Shown piece by piece: positions 36,837 to 48,500 of a stretch of DNA of 64,000 nt. Origin of the DNA: Capsaspora owczarzaki ATCC 30864 (lineage: Eukaryota; Opisthokonta; Filasterea). Position 1 is the first letter of the stretch; every line of letters starts with the position of its first letter. A program made the translations under genes and the position numbers. The notes under the pieces were generated by a model. The model saw nothing but the letters and a program-made list of their open reading frames with translations. It had not been told where the DNA came from and made no database searches. The DNA is taken from NCBI RefSeq assembly GCF_000151315.2, contig NW_011887293.1, forward strand, positions 1,681,208 through 1,745,207, read 5' to 3'.

Positions 36837-39644
36837 TCAGTGGCCTGCAAACTCATCAACAGCAAAGACAGGAGTGCCGTCTGGCTGAACGGCAGCCGCG
36901 CCGGCGGCTTTGCGCTCGCGTTCATCAATCGCACGGAGCAGGCCGCGGCGAACAACGCTGTCGGATGCAGTGTCAAAGACTGTACGCCCTTGATTGTTGG
37001 TAAGTGTAGGACTGGCGCCTGCAGCAATCAATTGCGCGCAAACTGAGGTGTGAGCATTGCTCGCCGCGTGCATGAGAGGTGTCCAACCCTCGGCGTCCGC
37101 AAGGTCCATGTCGGCGCCAGCTTGAATCAGCCGCTCGACGACCGCTTCATGGCCTTCGCTGGATGCAACACAGAGCATCGACATGCCCGATGCTTGGCTT
37201 GTCGTGTTGGGATCCGCGCCAGCGCTCATGAGCTCGGCAGCAATGTCGGCAAACTTGTTAATCACGGCGCTCAACAGGGGTGTGGTGCTCTCCGAGTCAT
37301 CCATGCCCGTGTTGAGAATGCGCACGAGCTCTTGTTCGTTCGACAGTCCTGCAGCCAAAAGAAGGCGAATCGCTTCGAGATGCCCGGCTTCGGCTGCGTA
37401 GGTGAAGGCGCTGCCGCCCGTCGCATCATACGCGTTCCACTTTGCGCCTGCTTCGAGGAGCGAGCGAGTAATGGCCGCGTCGCCGATGCTGGCAGCAGCC
37501 ATCAGGGGTGTCCACCCGTCCTTGTTACGCTCATTAATATTGGCTGCCGAGGCGACCAGCAAATCCACCACAGCAGCATGCCCGTTCGCCACCGCATGGA
37601 GCAGGGGTGACCAGCCGTCCTTGTCCCGCAGCGACGTGGACGCACCCGATTCCAGCAGCGCCCTTACGATTGCTGCATGGCCGCGACTCGCCGCGCTCGT
37701 CAAGGGAACCCACCCATCCTTGTTGCTGATGCCCGAGCGCGCATTCGCGCGTAATAGCAGGCGAACGATAGAGTGCATGCCACCGTCAGCGGCATAGTTT
37801 AGAGCGGTCGCACCAGATGCGTCGCGGACATTCGGCTTGGCGTTGGCTTTCAACAGCAGCCGCACAATCTGTTCGTTGTTGAGGTTGACGGCACGGATGA
37901 GCGGCGTCCAGCCGTCTGGGCCGTCTGCCAAATTCACACACTCGGGGTGCTCGGCAATACACTGCTCGACGAGTGGAAGGTGGCTCGCAATGATGGCTGC
38001 TGGGAGCCGGGTGGAATTGCCGTCAAGAGCGGGGGAAGCTGGCGATGCGGTTGCGGTGACAGTTGGCACAAGCGGCGGCGTAGAAGTAGCCGGAGCCACA
38101 TGCGAAAGCGGAGAGGAGGAGGAGGAAGAGACAGAAACAGCAACAGCAGCAGCATCAGCAGCAACAGAGGGCGAAGGATCAACCGGAGTCGACGGGGCAC
38201 GCAAATCGATTGTGGAGGCTTGATGTTCGCCAGAAGGCTGGACGAGTGTCGAGCGCAGATTGGCAAAGATAAGGCGACATCGCTCATCCAACGCCAGTGC
38301 TTCAGCCGTTTGACCTGACGTTGCTGTTGTCAACGAGGTATTGGCCAAACCAGACTCCAACAAGAGTTTGACAACTGCCGAGTGTCCCCGGGATGAGGCG
38401 TGCATGAGCGCAGTCCAGCCGGCCTGGTCTTGAGCATCGACATTCGCATTCGCATTGAGAAGGGCTTGTACTAGCCACACTCGACCACGAGCGGCAGCGT
38501 CCATCAGAACAGTTTGACCATCGCTGGTGGCAGCATTGGGATTGGCGTTGGCCGCCAGCAGTGCCAAGACTACATCCACCTGATCTACGCTGACAGCATA
38601 CGTGAGAGGGGTGGCGCGTGTCTGCTTGTTGGTGGCCTCAGTGTTGGCGCGAGCCGAGAGTAGCGCGCAAACAACCTTCCAAGAGCCTTTGGATGCTGCA
38701 TAGCTCAATGCCGTGTCGCCATGCGCAGTTGGAGTATCTGGATTGGCCTGTGCAGCGAGCAACACATTAACGATGGCCGGATCACCCGACGCTGCAGCAT
38801 GGACGATCGGTGGTGCGAGGCTGCTTGGGTCGAGGGTATTCACAAAATCGACCGGGCGGGGCGCGCCTGAAGCAAGAGTTCGCGCTTGCCGTAGTCGACT
38901 CAAGGTTGCAGCAATAGCCAGCTCTGAACTCGCGGCAGCGAGTGGCGGAATCTGGCGTGGATTGGACGACGAGGAGGACGACGCGGAGGATGGATTCAAG
39001 GTCAACGCGGATGCTGCGTGCCCGCTCGCCTGCGCTAATATTGGCGAAAGTTTGCTCTCCGTCGTGGATTCTTGAACTTGCTTCTTGGATTCTTGTTGTG
39101 CTTGTTGTGCTTGTTGTGCTTGCTGTGCTTGTTGAGGTTTTGAGCTGGCCTTGTCCGACTTGCTTCCCTTCGCGCTTGGTCCCAGCTGCAATGGCTTTGC
39201 TGCAACACTTGTTTGCGCTCCGGATCCAGATGACTGTGATGATGATGGCAATCCCCTTGGTGGTGATGGTGGGTTGGTGTTCGACACGCGGTTGGCTGGC
39301 TTTGCATTTGCATTGAGGCGGTCGTCCGTCCATGTTCGCACTCGCTTCAGCATGGATGACCCAGCGCCAGCACCGGCCCCAGACCCAGATCCAGGCTCAG
39401 ATCCAGATCCAGCTCCAGCTCGAGAGTCAGATGCTGCAGCTGCAATGGTGGTCGCTGCAGATACGTCTCGCGCGGGAGTCTTGCGGTCGAGGTTTGGCTT
39501 GAGCCGTGTTCCAGGCCGCCGTGCATCAGCAGCAGCAGCACCAGTAGTAGTAATCTTAGTAGCAGTCTTAGTCGTAGGAATGGCTGACGCGTGAGCGAGG
39601 CGGACGAGCGGCCGTCGCAGATTCGCTGCTGCCATGCTCAGCAT
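36837..39644 (-). CDS. Large ankyrin-repeat protein with presequence-like N-terminus
   Basis: A single exon of 935 aa. The N-terminus (MLSMAAANLRRPLVRLAHAS) is basic and Ala/Leu-rich, presequence-like. Residues 25-240 are low complexity, with repeats of QQA near 180 and SGSG runs. A first ankyrin block (about 265-440) contains HGDTALSYAASKGSWKVVCA and AGWTALMHASSRGHSAVVKL. After a Ser/Pro linker, a second block (about 540-900) has many repeats including DGWTPLIRAVNLNNEQIVRL, DGWVPLTSAASRGHAAIVRA, DGWSPLLHAVANGHAAVVDL and EGWTPLMHAASNAHTSVCAQ. Only 236 bases separate it from the smaller ankyrin gene downstream on the same strand. The partner and process are unknown; mitochondrial location is inferred from the N-terminus only. 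Confidence 0.9.
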   Translation of the reverse strand: MLSMAAANLRRPLVRLAHASAIPTTKTATKITTTGAAAADARRPGTRLKPNLDRKTPARDVSAATTIAAAASDSRAGAGSGSEPGSGSGAGAGAGSSMLKRVRTWTDDRLNANAKPANRVSNTNPPSPPRGLPSSSQSSGSGAQTSVAAKPLQLGPSAKGSKSDKASSKPQQAQQAQQAQQAQQESKKQVQESTTESKLSPILAQASGHAASALTLNPSSASSSSSSNPRQIPPLAAASSELAIAATLSRLRQARTLASGAPRPVDFVNTLDPSSLAPPIVHAAASGDPAIVNVLLAAQANPDTPTAHGDTALSYAASKGSWKVVCALLSARANTEATNKQTRATPLTYAVSVDQVDVVLALLAANANPNAATSDGQTVLMDAAARGRVWLVQALLNANANVDAQDQAGWTALMHASSRGHSAVVKLLLESGLANTSLTTATSGQTAEALALDERCRLIFANLRSTLVQPSGEHQASTIDLRAPSTPVDPSPSVAADAAAVAVSVSSSSSSPLSHVAPATSTPPLVPTVTATASPASPALDGNSTRLPAAIIASHLPLVEQCIAEHPECVNLADGPDGWTPLIRAVNLNNEQIVRLLLKANAKPNVRDASGATALNYAADGGMHSIVRLLLRANARSGISNKDGWVPLTSAASRGHAAIVRALLESGASTSLRDKDGWSPLLHAVANGHAAVVDLLVASAANINERNKDGWTPLMAAASIGDAAITRSLLEAGAKWNAYDATGGSAFTYAAEAGHLEAIRLLLAAGLSNEQELVRILNTGMDDSESTTPLLSAVINKFADIAAELMSAGADPNTTSQASGMSMLCVASSEGHEAVVERLIQAGADMDLADAEGWTPLMHAASNAHTSVCAQLIAAGASPTLTNNQGRTVFDTASDSVVRRGLLRAIDERERKAAGAAAVQPDGTPVFAVDEFAGH

Positions 39645-39969
39645 CGTGTTTGGCGATGAGAGTGAATTGGAATAGACTGGTCAAAGGCAAGGAAAGATCG
39701 AAGGAATGGTGCACATTGATCTATTCATATGGAAAATGCAGTACAAAGCGCTCGATGGGCTGGGTGGAATTACAAGGGGACTTGGCAACCTACAGTATTC
39801 CGCAACGTTGGCGCATTGGCAGGGGAGCTGCGTTGCTGCAGCTAGTTTGCAGCGAAAGAGAGAGAAACACCTCTAATATACTAACGTAAAATTTACAATT
39901 TGATGCAACAAAAGCATGCGAGAAAACACGGCTCAAAGGGGCAGTCGCAGCTGCTGGCCATTGCTTGAT
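39645..39969. other. Intergenic region between minus-strand genes
   Basis: These 325 bases lie between the start of the large ankyrin gene and the stop of the Ser/Pro/Gln-rich gene. Nothing beyond likely promoter and 3' UTR was seen. Confidence 0.4.
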
Positions 39970-42321
39970 CTACATCACCTCGAGGCTGGGAACGCGGCCT
40001 TTGGGGCCCATGCCACTGCCGGGCGAACCAACCTGGGAATTACTGGAGCCATTTTTAGGGTAAGAAGTGCTGGGAGCTGAGACAATGCGAAGCTGGCCTA
40101 GCACCTCGGGAGGAAAGTATGCGAGCTGGGCAATGTTCCCTTCACTGAGCGCCGCCATGGCAGCGGCAAGCATGGGGGTCATGAGCTTGTACGGCAAGCC
40201 TTCATCATCCACGTCGGGGGTGCGTTGAAGCGTTGCCGCTCCGGCAGTTGGCTGTGAAGGCGAGCCAGGAAAGCTGATAAAGTCGTTCATCATGTAATGC
40301 GCCGACGAGGGCGTGACGGGCGAGCTGACTCCCGATAGAGTGCTGAAACTCGAGGAGGTTGCGACGCTCGACAGGGTGCTGAAGCTCGAAGAGGTTGCAA
40401 CACTGGATCCCGACGAAGCACCGGCAGCCGCAGCTGCTGCAGCAGCAGTAATGGAAGCAGTTGGGTGGTGTGGCGGTGTGTGTGGCGGACGTGGCAGCCC
40501 ATGAATGCTGGACGGTCGGGGTCGCAACGCTTGGACACGATTTCGCGATTGCTGGGTTGCAGAATCACGGTTGAGATTGCCTGTCGAGTCAGGTGCAACA
40601 AACGAGTGTCTTGTAAGAGAGGTGCTGCTTGATCCAGCGCTGGTAGTCGAGCTCGTGGTACTGGAATCTCGAGACACCTCGAACAGCGGCGGATGCTGCT
40701 GCTGCTGTCGCCTGCTGCTGTTGGTTGTCGTTTCGTCCTGACGATGTATCCGTCGTTCGCGCGCAGGTTGGCTTGTAGCGTACGGACTTGCGTCTGGCAA
40801 TTGACGCCGAGCCTCGTACGCTTGGAGCATCGAGTACAGCTCATCCACCGTCGAGTACTCGAACAGTTCGGCCTCCACCAAGCTCGCTGGCCTGCTATTC
40901 TGCGAGCTTGCTTGTCCTGTTGATTCGAGCACTGTTTCTTGGCCATCCACCGTGACAACCATTGACCTTGGTCGCCTGATGTGGGACGGAGGGGCATATG
41001 CAGACGCCGAGTGGCGATTCATGGTCGAGAACAACGGCGCGGAGCTGGTTTTTAGCGGCGAAGCAGTTTGCTGCAAGGTCGAATCGACAGACGTGCTTGA
41101 TTTTGGTGGTGGAAACTGCCTCTGCTGAGATGGCTGAGATTGGTGGGAATGCTGAGGCTGCTGTTGTGAAGATACCGGTGGCTGTTCAGACACGTGTGCA
41201 TGAACTGGGCGAAACAGCGGCGAAGCGGCCAGATTCGACACCGACGACGACGACGATGATTGCCTTTTCGGCTGTTGCTGCGGCTGGTTGGACGCAGCGC
41301 TTTTGGATGGACTTGACTGCTGTGTAGAAGCAGACACGACAGGAGAGAATGCCGTTGGATGCACGAGCCGGTTGGGCGGGGTGCCTCGGAGCTGAGCGAA
41401 TGCTTGTTGCTGCTCAAATTGGCGTGCTTGCTTCCCAACCAGCAGCGAATACCTGCGCTGTCCGTTCGGAGTTGGAACCAGCACCGCCGTAGACGATGCA
41501 GACGACGGCAGCAATGGCACTGACGACCCCGACGCCTCAACCGCAGGCGACGAGGACTGCTCTGTAATCAGCTCGAGCGGCTGGGACTGGCGGTGTTGTG
41601 GAGCAAATTCCAAACTGAGATTGGCGGAATTTCGCTGCAGCGGGCCTCGCGCACTTCCAACGCGCTGCAATTGCCGGTGAGAGGACCCGCTTTGGCTCTG
41701 CTCGGCAGTGAACTTGCGGAGGTTGCTGCTCTTGCTGCTCGAAGGAGGCTCGTCGGCAGGCGCAGAGGAGGTCTGAGTGTGGTGCTGCTGCGAGGAGTGG
41801 TGACGGGACGAGACCGCAGGAAAAGTCGAATTTGGAAGCGAGTGGTTTGCACTCTTGCTCGAATTCGGTGGGTTCGACAGCTGCGGCTGACGGCCACTGC
41901 TACTACTGGTACTGGCACTGGTACTGGCACTGGTACTGGTACTGGAGGAGGCAGGTGCAGTGGTCGCTGTACGGCTGCTGCTGGCTGCTGGTGGAAGAGG
42001 AGGAGCGAGATTGAAAGAATGGGTTGAAACGCGCGATGACTCGACACCCGAATGATTCACGTCCGTCGACGACGACACCGCAGTGGTGGTGGTGGTAGTT
42101 GGCAACGGTGCGGATGGAAGCGAGGATGGATTCTTCGAGCTTGTAATGGAGGTAGTATTGAAATTGTTGGTGGTGGGATCCAACACTAGAAGTGACTGGC
42201 GAGTGAGCGGATGGAGTGGTTCCAGTTCTGGTAATTCCAACGCCCAGTCGCAGCCCGATTTGGGCGACATGGCGGTCAATCCGGACGACGGCGACGATGC
42301 AGGCACCGGTGACGAAGGCAT
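39970..42321 (-). CDS. Ser/Pro/Gln-rich protein without recognised domain
   Basis: A single exon of 783 aa with no stop over 2.35 kb. The composition is dominated by Ser, Thr, Pro and Gln. Short ordered-looking islands occur at the N-terminus (GCDWALELPELEPLHPLTRQ), in the middle (RRPRSMVVTVDGQETVLEST then ASLVEAELFEYSTVDELYSM) and near the C-terminus (DDEGLPYKLMTPMLAAAMAA, then PPEVLGQLRI). A 36-base tandem duplication encodes two copies of SVATSSSFSTLS. Many Ser-Pro and Arg-x-x-Ser sites suggest phospho-regulation, but that is only composition. No known family was recognised. It is probably a disordered scaffold or regulator. The ATG at 42321 (MPSSPVPASSPSSG) is the first in frame. Confidence 0.75.
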   Translation of the reverse strand: MPSSPVPASSPSSGLTAMSPKSGCDWALELPELEPLHPLTRQSLLVLDPTTNNFNTTSITSSKNPSSLPSAPLPTTTTTTAVSSSTDVNHSGVESSRVSTHSFNLAPPLPPAASSSRTATTAPASSSTSTSASTSASTSSSSGRQPQLSNPPNSSKSANHSLPNSTFPAVSSRHHSSQQHHTQTSSAPADEPPSSSKSSNLRKFTAEQSQSGSSHRQLQRVGSARGPLQRNSANLSLEFAPQHRQSQPLELITEQSSSPAVEASGSSVPLLPSSASSTAVLVPTPNGQRRYSLLVGKQARQFEQQQAFAQLRGTPPNRLVHPTAFSPVVSASTQQSSPSKSAASNQPQQQPKRQSSSSSSVSNLAASPLFRPVHAHVSEQPPVSSQQQPQHSHQSQPSQQRQFPPPKSSTSVDSTLQQTASPLKTSSAPLFSTMNRHSASAYAPPSHIRRPRSMVVTVDGQETVLESTGQASSQNSRPASLVEAELFEYSTVDELYSMLQAYEARRQLPDASPYATSQPARERRIHRQDETTTNSSRRQQQQHPPLFEVSRDSSTTSSTTSAGSSSTSLTRHSFVAPDSTGNLNRDSATQQSRNRVQALRPRPSSIHGLPRPPHTPPHHPTASITAAAAAAAAGASSGSSVATSSSFSTLSSVATSSSFSTLSGVSSPVTPSSAHYMMNDFISFPGSPSQPTAGAATLQRTPDVDDEGLPYKLMTPMLAAAMAALSEGNIAQLAYFPPEVLGQLRIVSAPSTSYPKNGSSNSQVGSPGSGMGPKGRVPSLEVM
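40334..40405 (-). repeat. 36-base coding tandem duplication
   Basis: Two diverged 36-base units in frame encode SVATSSSFSTLS twice. They differ at about six positions, so this is not a recent copy. Confidence 0.85.
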
Positions 42322-43429
42322 TGAAGCAGCGCGTGGGTTTTTGATTGAGGAAGAAGAAGATGAAAAAGAATAAGAATAAGAATTAACAAAAAAAAAAGAA
42401 AAAAAAAAAAAGGTTCGGTCTTGTCAACAGAGAAATCGGAATTGGCTTTTCTGAGGTGGCGAGCAAAAGGTAGAAACAGTCAGGGCTGAAACCAGTGATA
42501 CATACAGTACAAAGGTGCGTGTGTACGAGATGGAAGAGGGGGTTTGAGAGGCAAGCAACGACGCGACGAAAGGAAAATCGGAGGAAGAGGAAATGAACGC
42601 AAAGAACCATCAACGACGACGGAACCAACCGAAAAGCGAGCCCCCGCAAAAGCAAAAAAGAATAATCACAAAGGTAGATGAGTTTGACAAGTTATCACTG
42701 TGTAGGTTTTGAAGTACCTGGTTTCGATTGCTTTTTGTGAATCGGCAACAAGAAGAGTGAGTTTGGGAAAATGGCTTACCTGTTTTCGTTTTGTTTTTTC
42801 TGAAGATCGGGGCAGCACGCCACTCTTGCTAAGAAATCAAAGAAACAAAAAACAAAGATTAGAGCGTGGAAGGGAAAAGGTAAACACACGAAACGCCTAC
42901 CAGTAACACGGCTTGAGTGGGAAAATTAAAATTTAAACCAAGAACCAAAAGTTGGATTCAAGCAGCGTTCTTCTTTGCAGACTTCCTTCTTGTTGTTGTT
43001 ATTGTTATTGTTATTGTTGTCTGAGCCAAATCAGATCATGTGCTCGACTTGACAGGATTTGTTGCCTATCCACAGCTTGCGAGCTATCCTTGCGCTCGAG
43101 TGTTCCGATCTTGAGCGAGCGAAATCCCGCCATCTGTTCAGCCGTGTGGTCTTTACAGGGAGTACGAGCATTCAGCGTCACTCAAGTACTTCAGCCACAA
43201 GACGCGTAAGTTGAGGAGGGAGTTTTGTGCTTTCAAACGGGGGAGGGAGGGAAGGAAAGGGAAGTGGCGGACGGTGATGAGCGAGCATGGAATAAAACTT
43301 CACATGGATTGTATTGCCACACACACACACCACACACACACACACAAAAACCCAAACAAAATACAACAGTCAAGTGCCAGAGACAACTCGCCACCTGGGA
43401 TGCCAGGCCAGTTTTGAAAAAAGCAAAAA
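42322..43429. other. Intergenic region of 1.1 kb
   Basis: The region lies upstream of the Ser/Pro/Gln-rich gene and downstream of the proteasome gene, both on the minus strand. It has a ttgttattgttattg repeat near 42990-43018, CA/CACAC runs near 43320-43345 and A runs. No open frame resembled a protein, and no RNA gene was recognised. Confidence 0.45.
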
Positions 43430-44734
43430 TTAAGCATTCACCACCGACAAGTAATCCTTAATTTCAGCCATCGAGAGAACGCGGTAGCCCTTCTGGTCTG
43501 CAATGCCAATTTCAATGTTGTGCTCCGTCATTTGACCCTCGAATCCCTCCTTGAGGGTGAGAATGGCCGTGTGGATTGCGTCTTCCAACTCGATCGTTTC
43601 AGTGTACCGCTTTTCCAAAAAGGTGCGGGCGTTAAGCATGTTCTTGCCAATGGCAGAAGCCTTCCAGGCCCAGTATGAGCCGGAGGGATCAACTTGATAG
43701 AGGGAAGGGCCCTTGACACTGTCGTAGCCGGCAACAAGCAGCGAGACGCCGAATGGTCGGACACCTCCGCTTTGTGTGTACTCTTGCATGACGGATGCAA
43801 CCTCACGCACGAGTTGTGATGTCGGCATGCTTTCGCCATATGTGGTATAATACTGCTGGGCAATCTTGCGTGCCTGGCGAAAGTCAAAGAGATTTGTTGG
43901 AGTGAGCGATAGTTTTTTTTTTCCCCAGTCAAAGCAGTTCAAGCTGTCCGGGGGAGGATCCAAATTGATCAAGAGTGTGGATCCAGGCCCAATTCATATT
44001 CACATTCCCCCCAACGACGATGCACAAGCTCCAACTGAAGCCAAACCGTTGCGAAACTGGTTGACACTTCCCGCCCCGCCCCGCTTCGTCAACACACAGA
44101 CCTGCACCAACCACAACAGCTTTTTCGAGGGTCTCACCTTGCGCAACAAGACGCGAGAATCTGGACCCATTCCGCTGTAGACAAAGCCAACCTTGTCGTT
44201 GATGCTCGAGACCTTTTGCAAGGACGACTCGTCAATGAGGGCCGTGGGCAGCTTCTTCTCGGTGGCAATAACGACGCCGTTCACCGCTGTTGCAACAAAC
44301 AACAAGACAGCGACATCGGTCAAGATGAGTGCAACGACGATTGAGAGAAGTGAAGGACGGGCAAGGATCGCGCTCGACCGACTCTCTCACCCGCCAGTCA
44401 GTCAGCCAGCCAACCAGCCAACCAACTCCAAAACGCATCCCATCACAAACTCAACCCAAGTCAGAGCGATTGAGATGAGCTTGAGCAGGTTCAACAAAAG
44501 AGAGAGAGAGAGAGAGAAAAAAAGTCGCGAAACTTCGTTCTCGATCTCCCGTTGAATCAGCGAATGCGACGAACGCCTGCGTTGCAACGACAGCAACGTC
44601 CAAAGGCAGCTTGCTTTTGTCAAATCAGATGAACGAGAACGAGGACAGCGCAGTGAAACCCCGTGCCCAACGCACAAACAGGGCAGCCGTTCATGAAAAA
44701 TACAAATACAATACAATGAAAGTTTCGCGATCTC

Positions 44735-44771
<37 letters not shown>

Positions 44772-44962
44772 GAACTGCATTACAAAAAACGCCAAACCCC
44801 GAAACCACCAGCTGCAGCTTGCGTTTCGAGTGCGGGCTTGGGGTTACCTTTGATGCCGACAGAAGTAGTGCCGCCTTGGACTGCGTTCAGGGCGTATTCG
44901 ATCTGGACGAGCTTGCCAGACGGGCTGAACGTTGTCAATGAGAAACCATAGCGTTCTGACAT
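43430..44962 (-). CDS. PSMA2: 20S proteasome subunit alpha type 2
   Basis: Three exons (44962-44848, 44286-44138, 43873-43430) give 235 aa, the family length. The N-terminal proteasome alpha signature is present ([20 protein letters not shown]). Diagnostic alpha-2 segments follow: [59 protein letters not shown] and [20 protein letters not shown]. It is an outer-ring structural subunit of the 20S core in cytosol and nucleus. Splice sites are canonical and the coding length is a multiple of three. Confidence 0.96.
44734..44768. repeat. Poly-T tract in proteasome intron 1
   Basis: About 30 consecutive T on the + strand (A on the coding strand) lie inside the first intron of the PSMA2 gene. Read directly. 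Confidence 0.9.
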
Positions 44963-45502
44963 TGTGCGCTTTCAGAGAAAAAGAGACTGAGACATTTCTC
45001 TTTTTTTAGAAAAGAGAAGAGGTAACAAAGAAGTCAAAGTAGTAATCATGAACAGAAGAACGCGATGTTGGACAAGTGCTGCAAGGTAACGAGNNNNNNN
45101 NNNNNNNNNNNNNNNNNNNNNNNNNNNNNNNNNNNNNNNNNNNNNNNNNNNNNNNNNNNNNNNNNNNNNNNNNNNNNNNNNNNNNNNNNNNNNGATTGTT
45201 GGAACAAAGTTGCTTGCCAAGGTCATCGAGCCCTGCCTGCAGTTTTTCAACACGAAGTTGTCTCCAACCCCCGGGCCGACACGCAACTTTTCCATTCCAA
45301 AAAAGGGAAGAAATACTTAAACTACTAGGTAAATTCTATTGGGGAAATCCACCACAAAAAGCCAAACCAATTTACAACCTCCTACAAAACCTCAACCATT
45401 GGTGTCAAACAGGGAGCTTTTTTTTTAATCATCATCGGTCGTCAAAATCGGGAAACGGGCGGGCGTCGTCGTCGTCGTCGTCCCTCATCCGTCATCATCA
45501 AA
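44963..45502. other. Intergenic region interrupted by assembly gap
   Basis: This is the region between the proteasome start and the topoisomerase stop. It holds the 100-base N run and, on its right, ~140 bases with some open frame on the minus strand but no recognisable protein. The true distance between the genes is unknown. Confidence 0.5.
45094..45193. other. Assembly gap of 100 N
   Basis: Exactly 100 unknown bases, a conventional scaffold-gap size, so the real gap length is probably not known. Confidence 0.99.
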
Positions 45503-48500
45503 TCACATACTTTTTTCGAGACAACAGGTCGACGCGCTCGGGACGCAGGTGCAGGCGCTGGTGCTGGGGCTCAGCATCAAGTCGTCAAATTCCTCATCCT
45601 CGTCGCTCTCGACGGCCTTCTTTTTGCTGGCCGGCTTTGGTGCAGGTGCAGCCTTTGGCTTGGGTGCAGCAGCAGGCTTGATGGTAGCAATGGTCGAGGT
45701 GGCCTTGGCGATTGGCGCGGCAGCTGCAGGCTTGGCCTTTGGCGCTGCCTTTTTGGGAGCAGCGGCCGGCTTCTTGGCCTTCTTCTTGCTTGCGCCGTCA
45801 TCGTCATCGCTGGCATCCCAGTTGTCCGCATCGTCGTCTTCGTCGTTGTCGTCACTGATGGCGTCAAAGGCATCGTCGTCATCGTCGCTTTCCACAGCCT
45901 TCTTGCGGTTGGTCTGTGCAGATTTGGCAGCTGCTGGCTTGACAACCCGCTTGCTGGCCGGTGCTGCATCTTCGCCATCACTGCCAATGATCAAAGAATC
46001 GTCGTCGTCGTCGTGCGCATCATCATCCTGGTCCATGATGGCATAGTTCTTGGGAGCGACAGCGCGGCGAGGCTTGGCAATGACACGCGCAGGGGGCGAC
46101 ATTGGCGCATCCGCCTCTTCGTCTCCGCTCGCATCGTCGTCGTCATCAGAGTCAACCAACTTGCGAGCAGTCTTGGGCTTGGGCTTGGTCGCAGCTGCTG
46201 CAGTGCGAGCCTTCTTCTTGGCGGGCGAGGCGCCCTCAATCGCAGTCGTGCTCGCTGGCTTTGCGGGGCTATGAGCGCGCACCACACCAGGTTTGCTGCC
46301 GCCCAGCGAAGCTGACGAGGCCAACACAGCAGAAGCTCCTGCGGGTTTGGCGGCTCCAAAGCTCATCGCGAGGCGCGCAGCCAGCGGCACAAAGTTGTCG
46401 TCCTCCAGAGCGCTGATGCCAGTCTTGGCGCTGGTGGTGACACTGCTGCTTGTGGCCAAGCTGGATGCTGTTGCGCTGCTTGACTTTGGCACCGAGACCT
46501 TGGGGGCAGCCGGGGCGGCGGACTTGATCACGACGCTGGCCTCCTTGACTGCGGCGGTTGCCTTCTTCACAATGGCCGACGAAGCAGCGGCAGACGAAGA
46601 AGCAGACGAAGCAGCAGCCTTGGGAGCAGGCTTCTTCTTGGGTGCACCATCAAAATCGTCATCGTCAAAGTCCATCGCGTCGTCCTCGTCATCATCGTCC
46701 GAGTCGCCAGAGAACTTCTTCTTGGCAGGACCCTTGCCCTTGCCGGCAGCTGGCTTGCGGATGGCGCCAGAGCCCTTCTTGGCCTTCTTCAAAGTGGCAA
46801 GGTTGTTTTCCTGATCGAGGGCAGCCTGCTCCTCAACGCGAATGAGCTCGGCCTCGAAGGCATCCAAGTCTTCCGACCACAGGGTGAGCGTCGACTTCTC
46901 CAAGAGGACCTTGAGCTCCTCTTCCTTGACGCTGCGCTCGCCCAAGAGCTGCTGGACCTTCTCGAGCGTCAGGCTCCACAAGGGCATCGTGAGCAAGTAG
47001 TCGTAGCCGTTGGTGTGGACAATGTCGTCGCTGTCGTTGTCGGCAGTCTCGTCAGCGCCGCCGTTGTCGTCAGCGTCGATGGCACCGGCAATCTTGATCT
47101 TCTTGGTCGACGTGGAGAAGGCAGTGTAGCCGCGCGTCTTCAGGTCGCGCATCAGATCGGCGCGCTTGCGGTTGCTAATCACCAGGTCGCCCTTGATGAC
47201 AGCTTGAATGAAACGCACCTTGTTGTCAAGACGCGTCCACTCCTCGGTCAGACGCTCGACCAGCCACGACTTGCGCTTTTGGTAGTACTTGAGGCGCAGA
47301 TCGTAAAAGTCTCGCAAAATCGCTTGAGGCGAGTCGTACTTTTTAATGCGGCCCTCTGCGTCGAAAAACACCATGTTGGCCGTCGAGATGGTCGAGTCAA
47401 TCTTGAACTTTTTGGCAAGGCCCATCGCCTCAGCCGCCGCCATGTTCTCCTCGGACAGGGTCACAGTAAAGTGGACGGAGGTGTCGGTGTGGTTTTCCCT
47501 AAAGTCCTTGATGAACCCAGGAGTCTTGTCCTTCTCGTTGGGCTCCATGAGCTTCTCGAGCTCTTCCTTGTAGCTCTGCGTCCACACGCCGATCGGCAGC
47601 TCGGTGATTTCGAGCGTGGTCGCTGACAGCTTGGTGATGCGGCCGCAGACGCGGAAGCGATCCGCCTTGCCAAGAGGCTCGATGGTGCCGGTGAAACCGT
47701 TGTAGTACGGGCACATTGGCTCAGGATCCTGGCCAGCCATCATGAGACGAATGTTGGCCACCACGTCCCGCGGCGAAAAGTTGGGCACCGACGAGCTCCA
47801 GCCCGTGCCAATGCCCTCGCAGCCGTTGATCAGCGACAGCGGCAGAATGGGCATGTACCACTCGGGTTCAATGCGTTGGCCGTCCTCGTCCAGGTAGTTG
47901 AGCAGCGAATCGTCATTTGCAGGGAAGATCAAGCGCGTCAGCGTGGCGAGCTTGGTGAAAATGTAACGAGCCGATGCAGCGTCCTTGCCTCCTTGCAGAC
48001 GAGTGCCAAACTGGCCAAGAGGGAGGAGCAGGTTGATGTTGTTGCTGCCAGTGTAGTTCTGAGCCATGTTGACAATCGTGCCAGCAAGCGAGACTTCGCC
48101 GTGGTGGTAGGCAGAGTGCTCGGCAACATATCCAGCCAGCTGGGCAACCTTAATTTCGTCCTTCAGGTTGCGCTTGAAGCAGGCAAACAAGACCTTGCGC
48201 TGGGACGGCTTGAAACCGTCGACCACAGACGGAATGGAGCGCACGTTGTCGGCCATCGAGAAGAGAATGAGCTCCTTGTTGATAAACTCAGAGTACGTGA
48301 TTGCTTCGGTCTGGTGATCAAGGAAGGTGCCTGCACGGAACTGGCGCAGCCATTCCTTGCGGTCGTCAGCGCGCTTCTTGGAGAAGGCCAAGTCGATCGC
48401 CTGGCCGTCGTCCTCGCCCGACCATGTGAACGGAATCTGGTGCACGTCCATGTTGCTAAAGTACTCTTTGGCCTCTTGGCTGGTCGAGGTACCGAGACCT

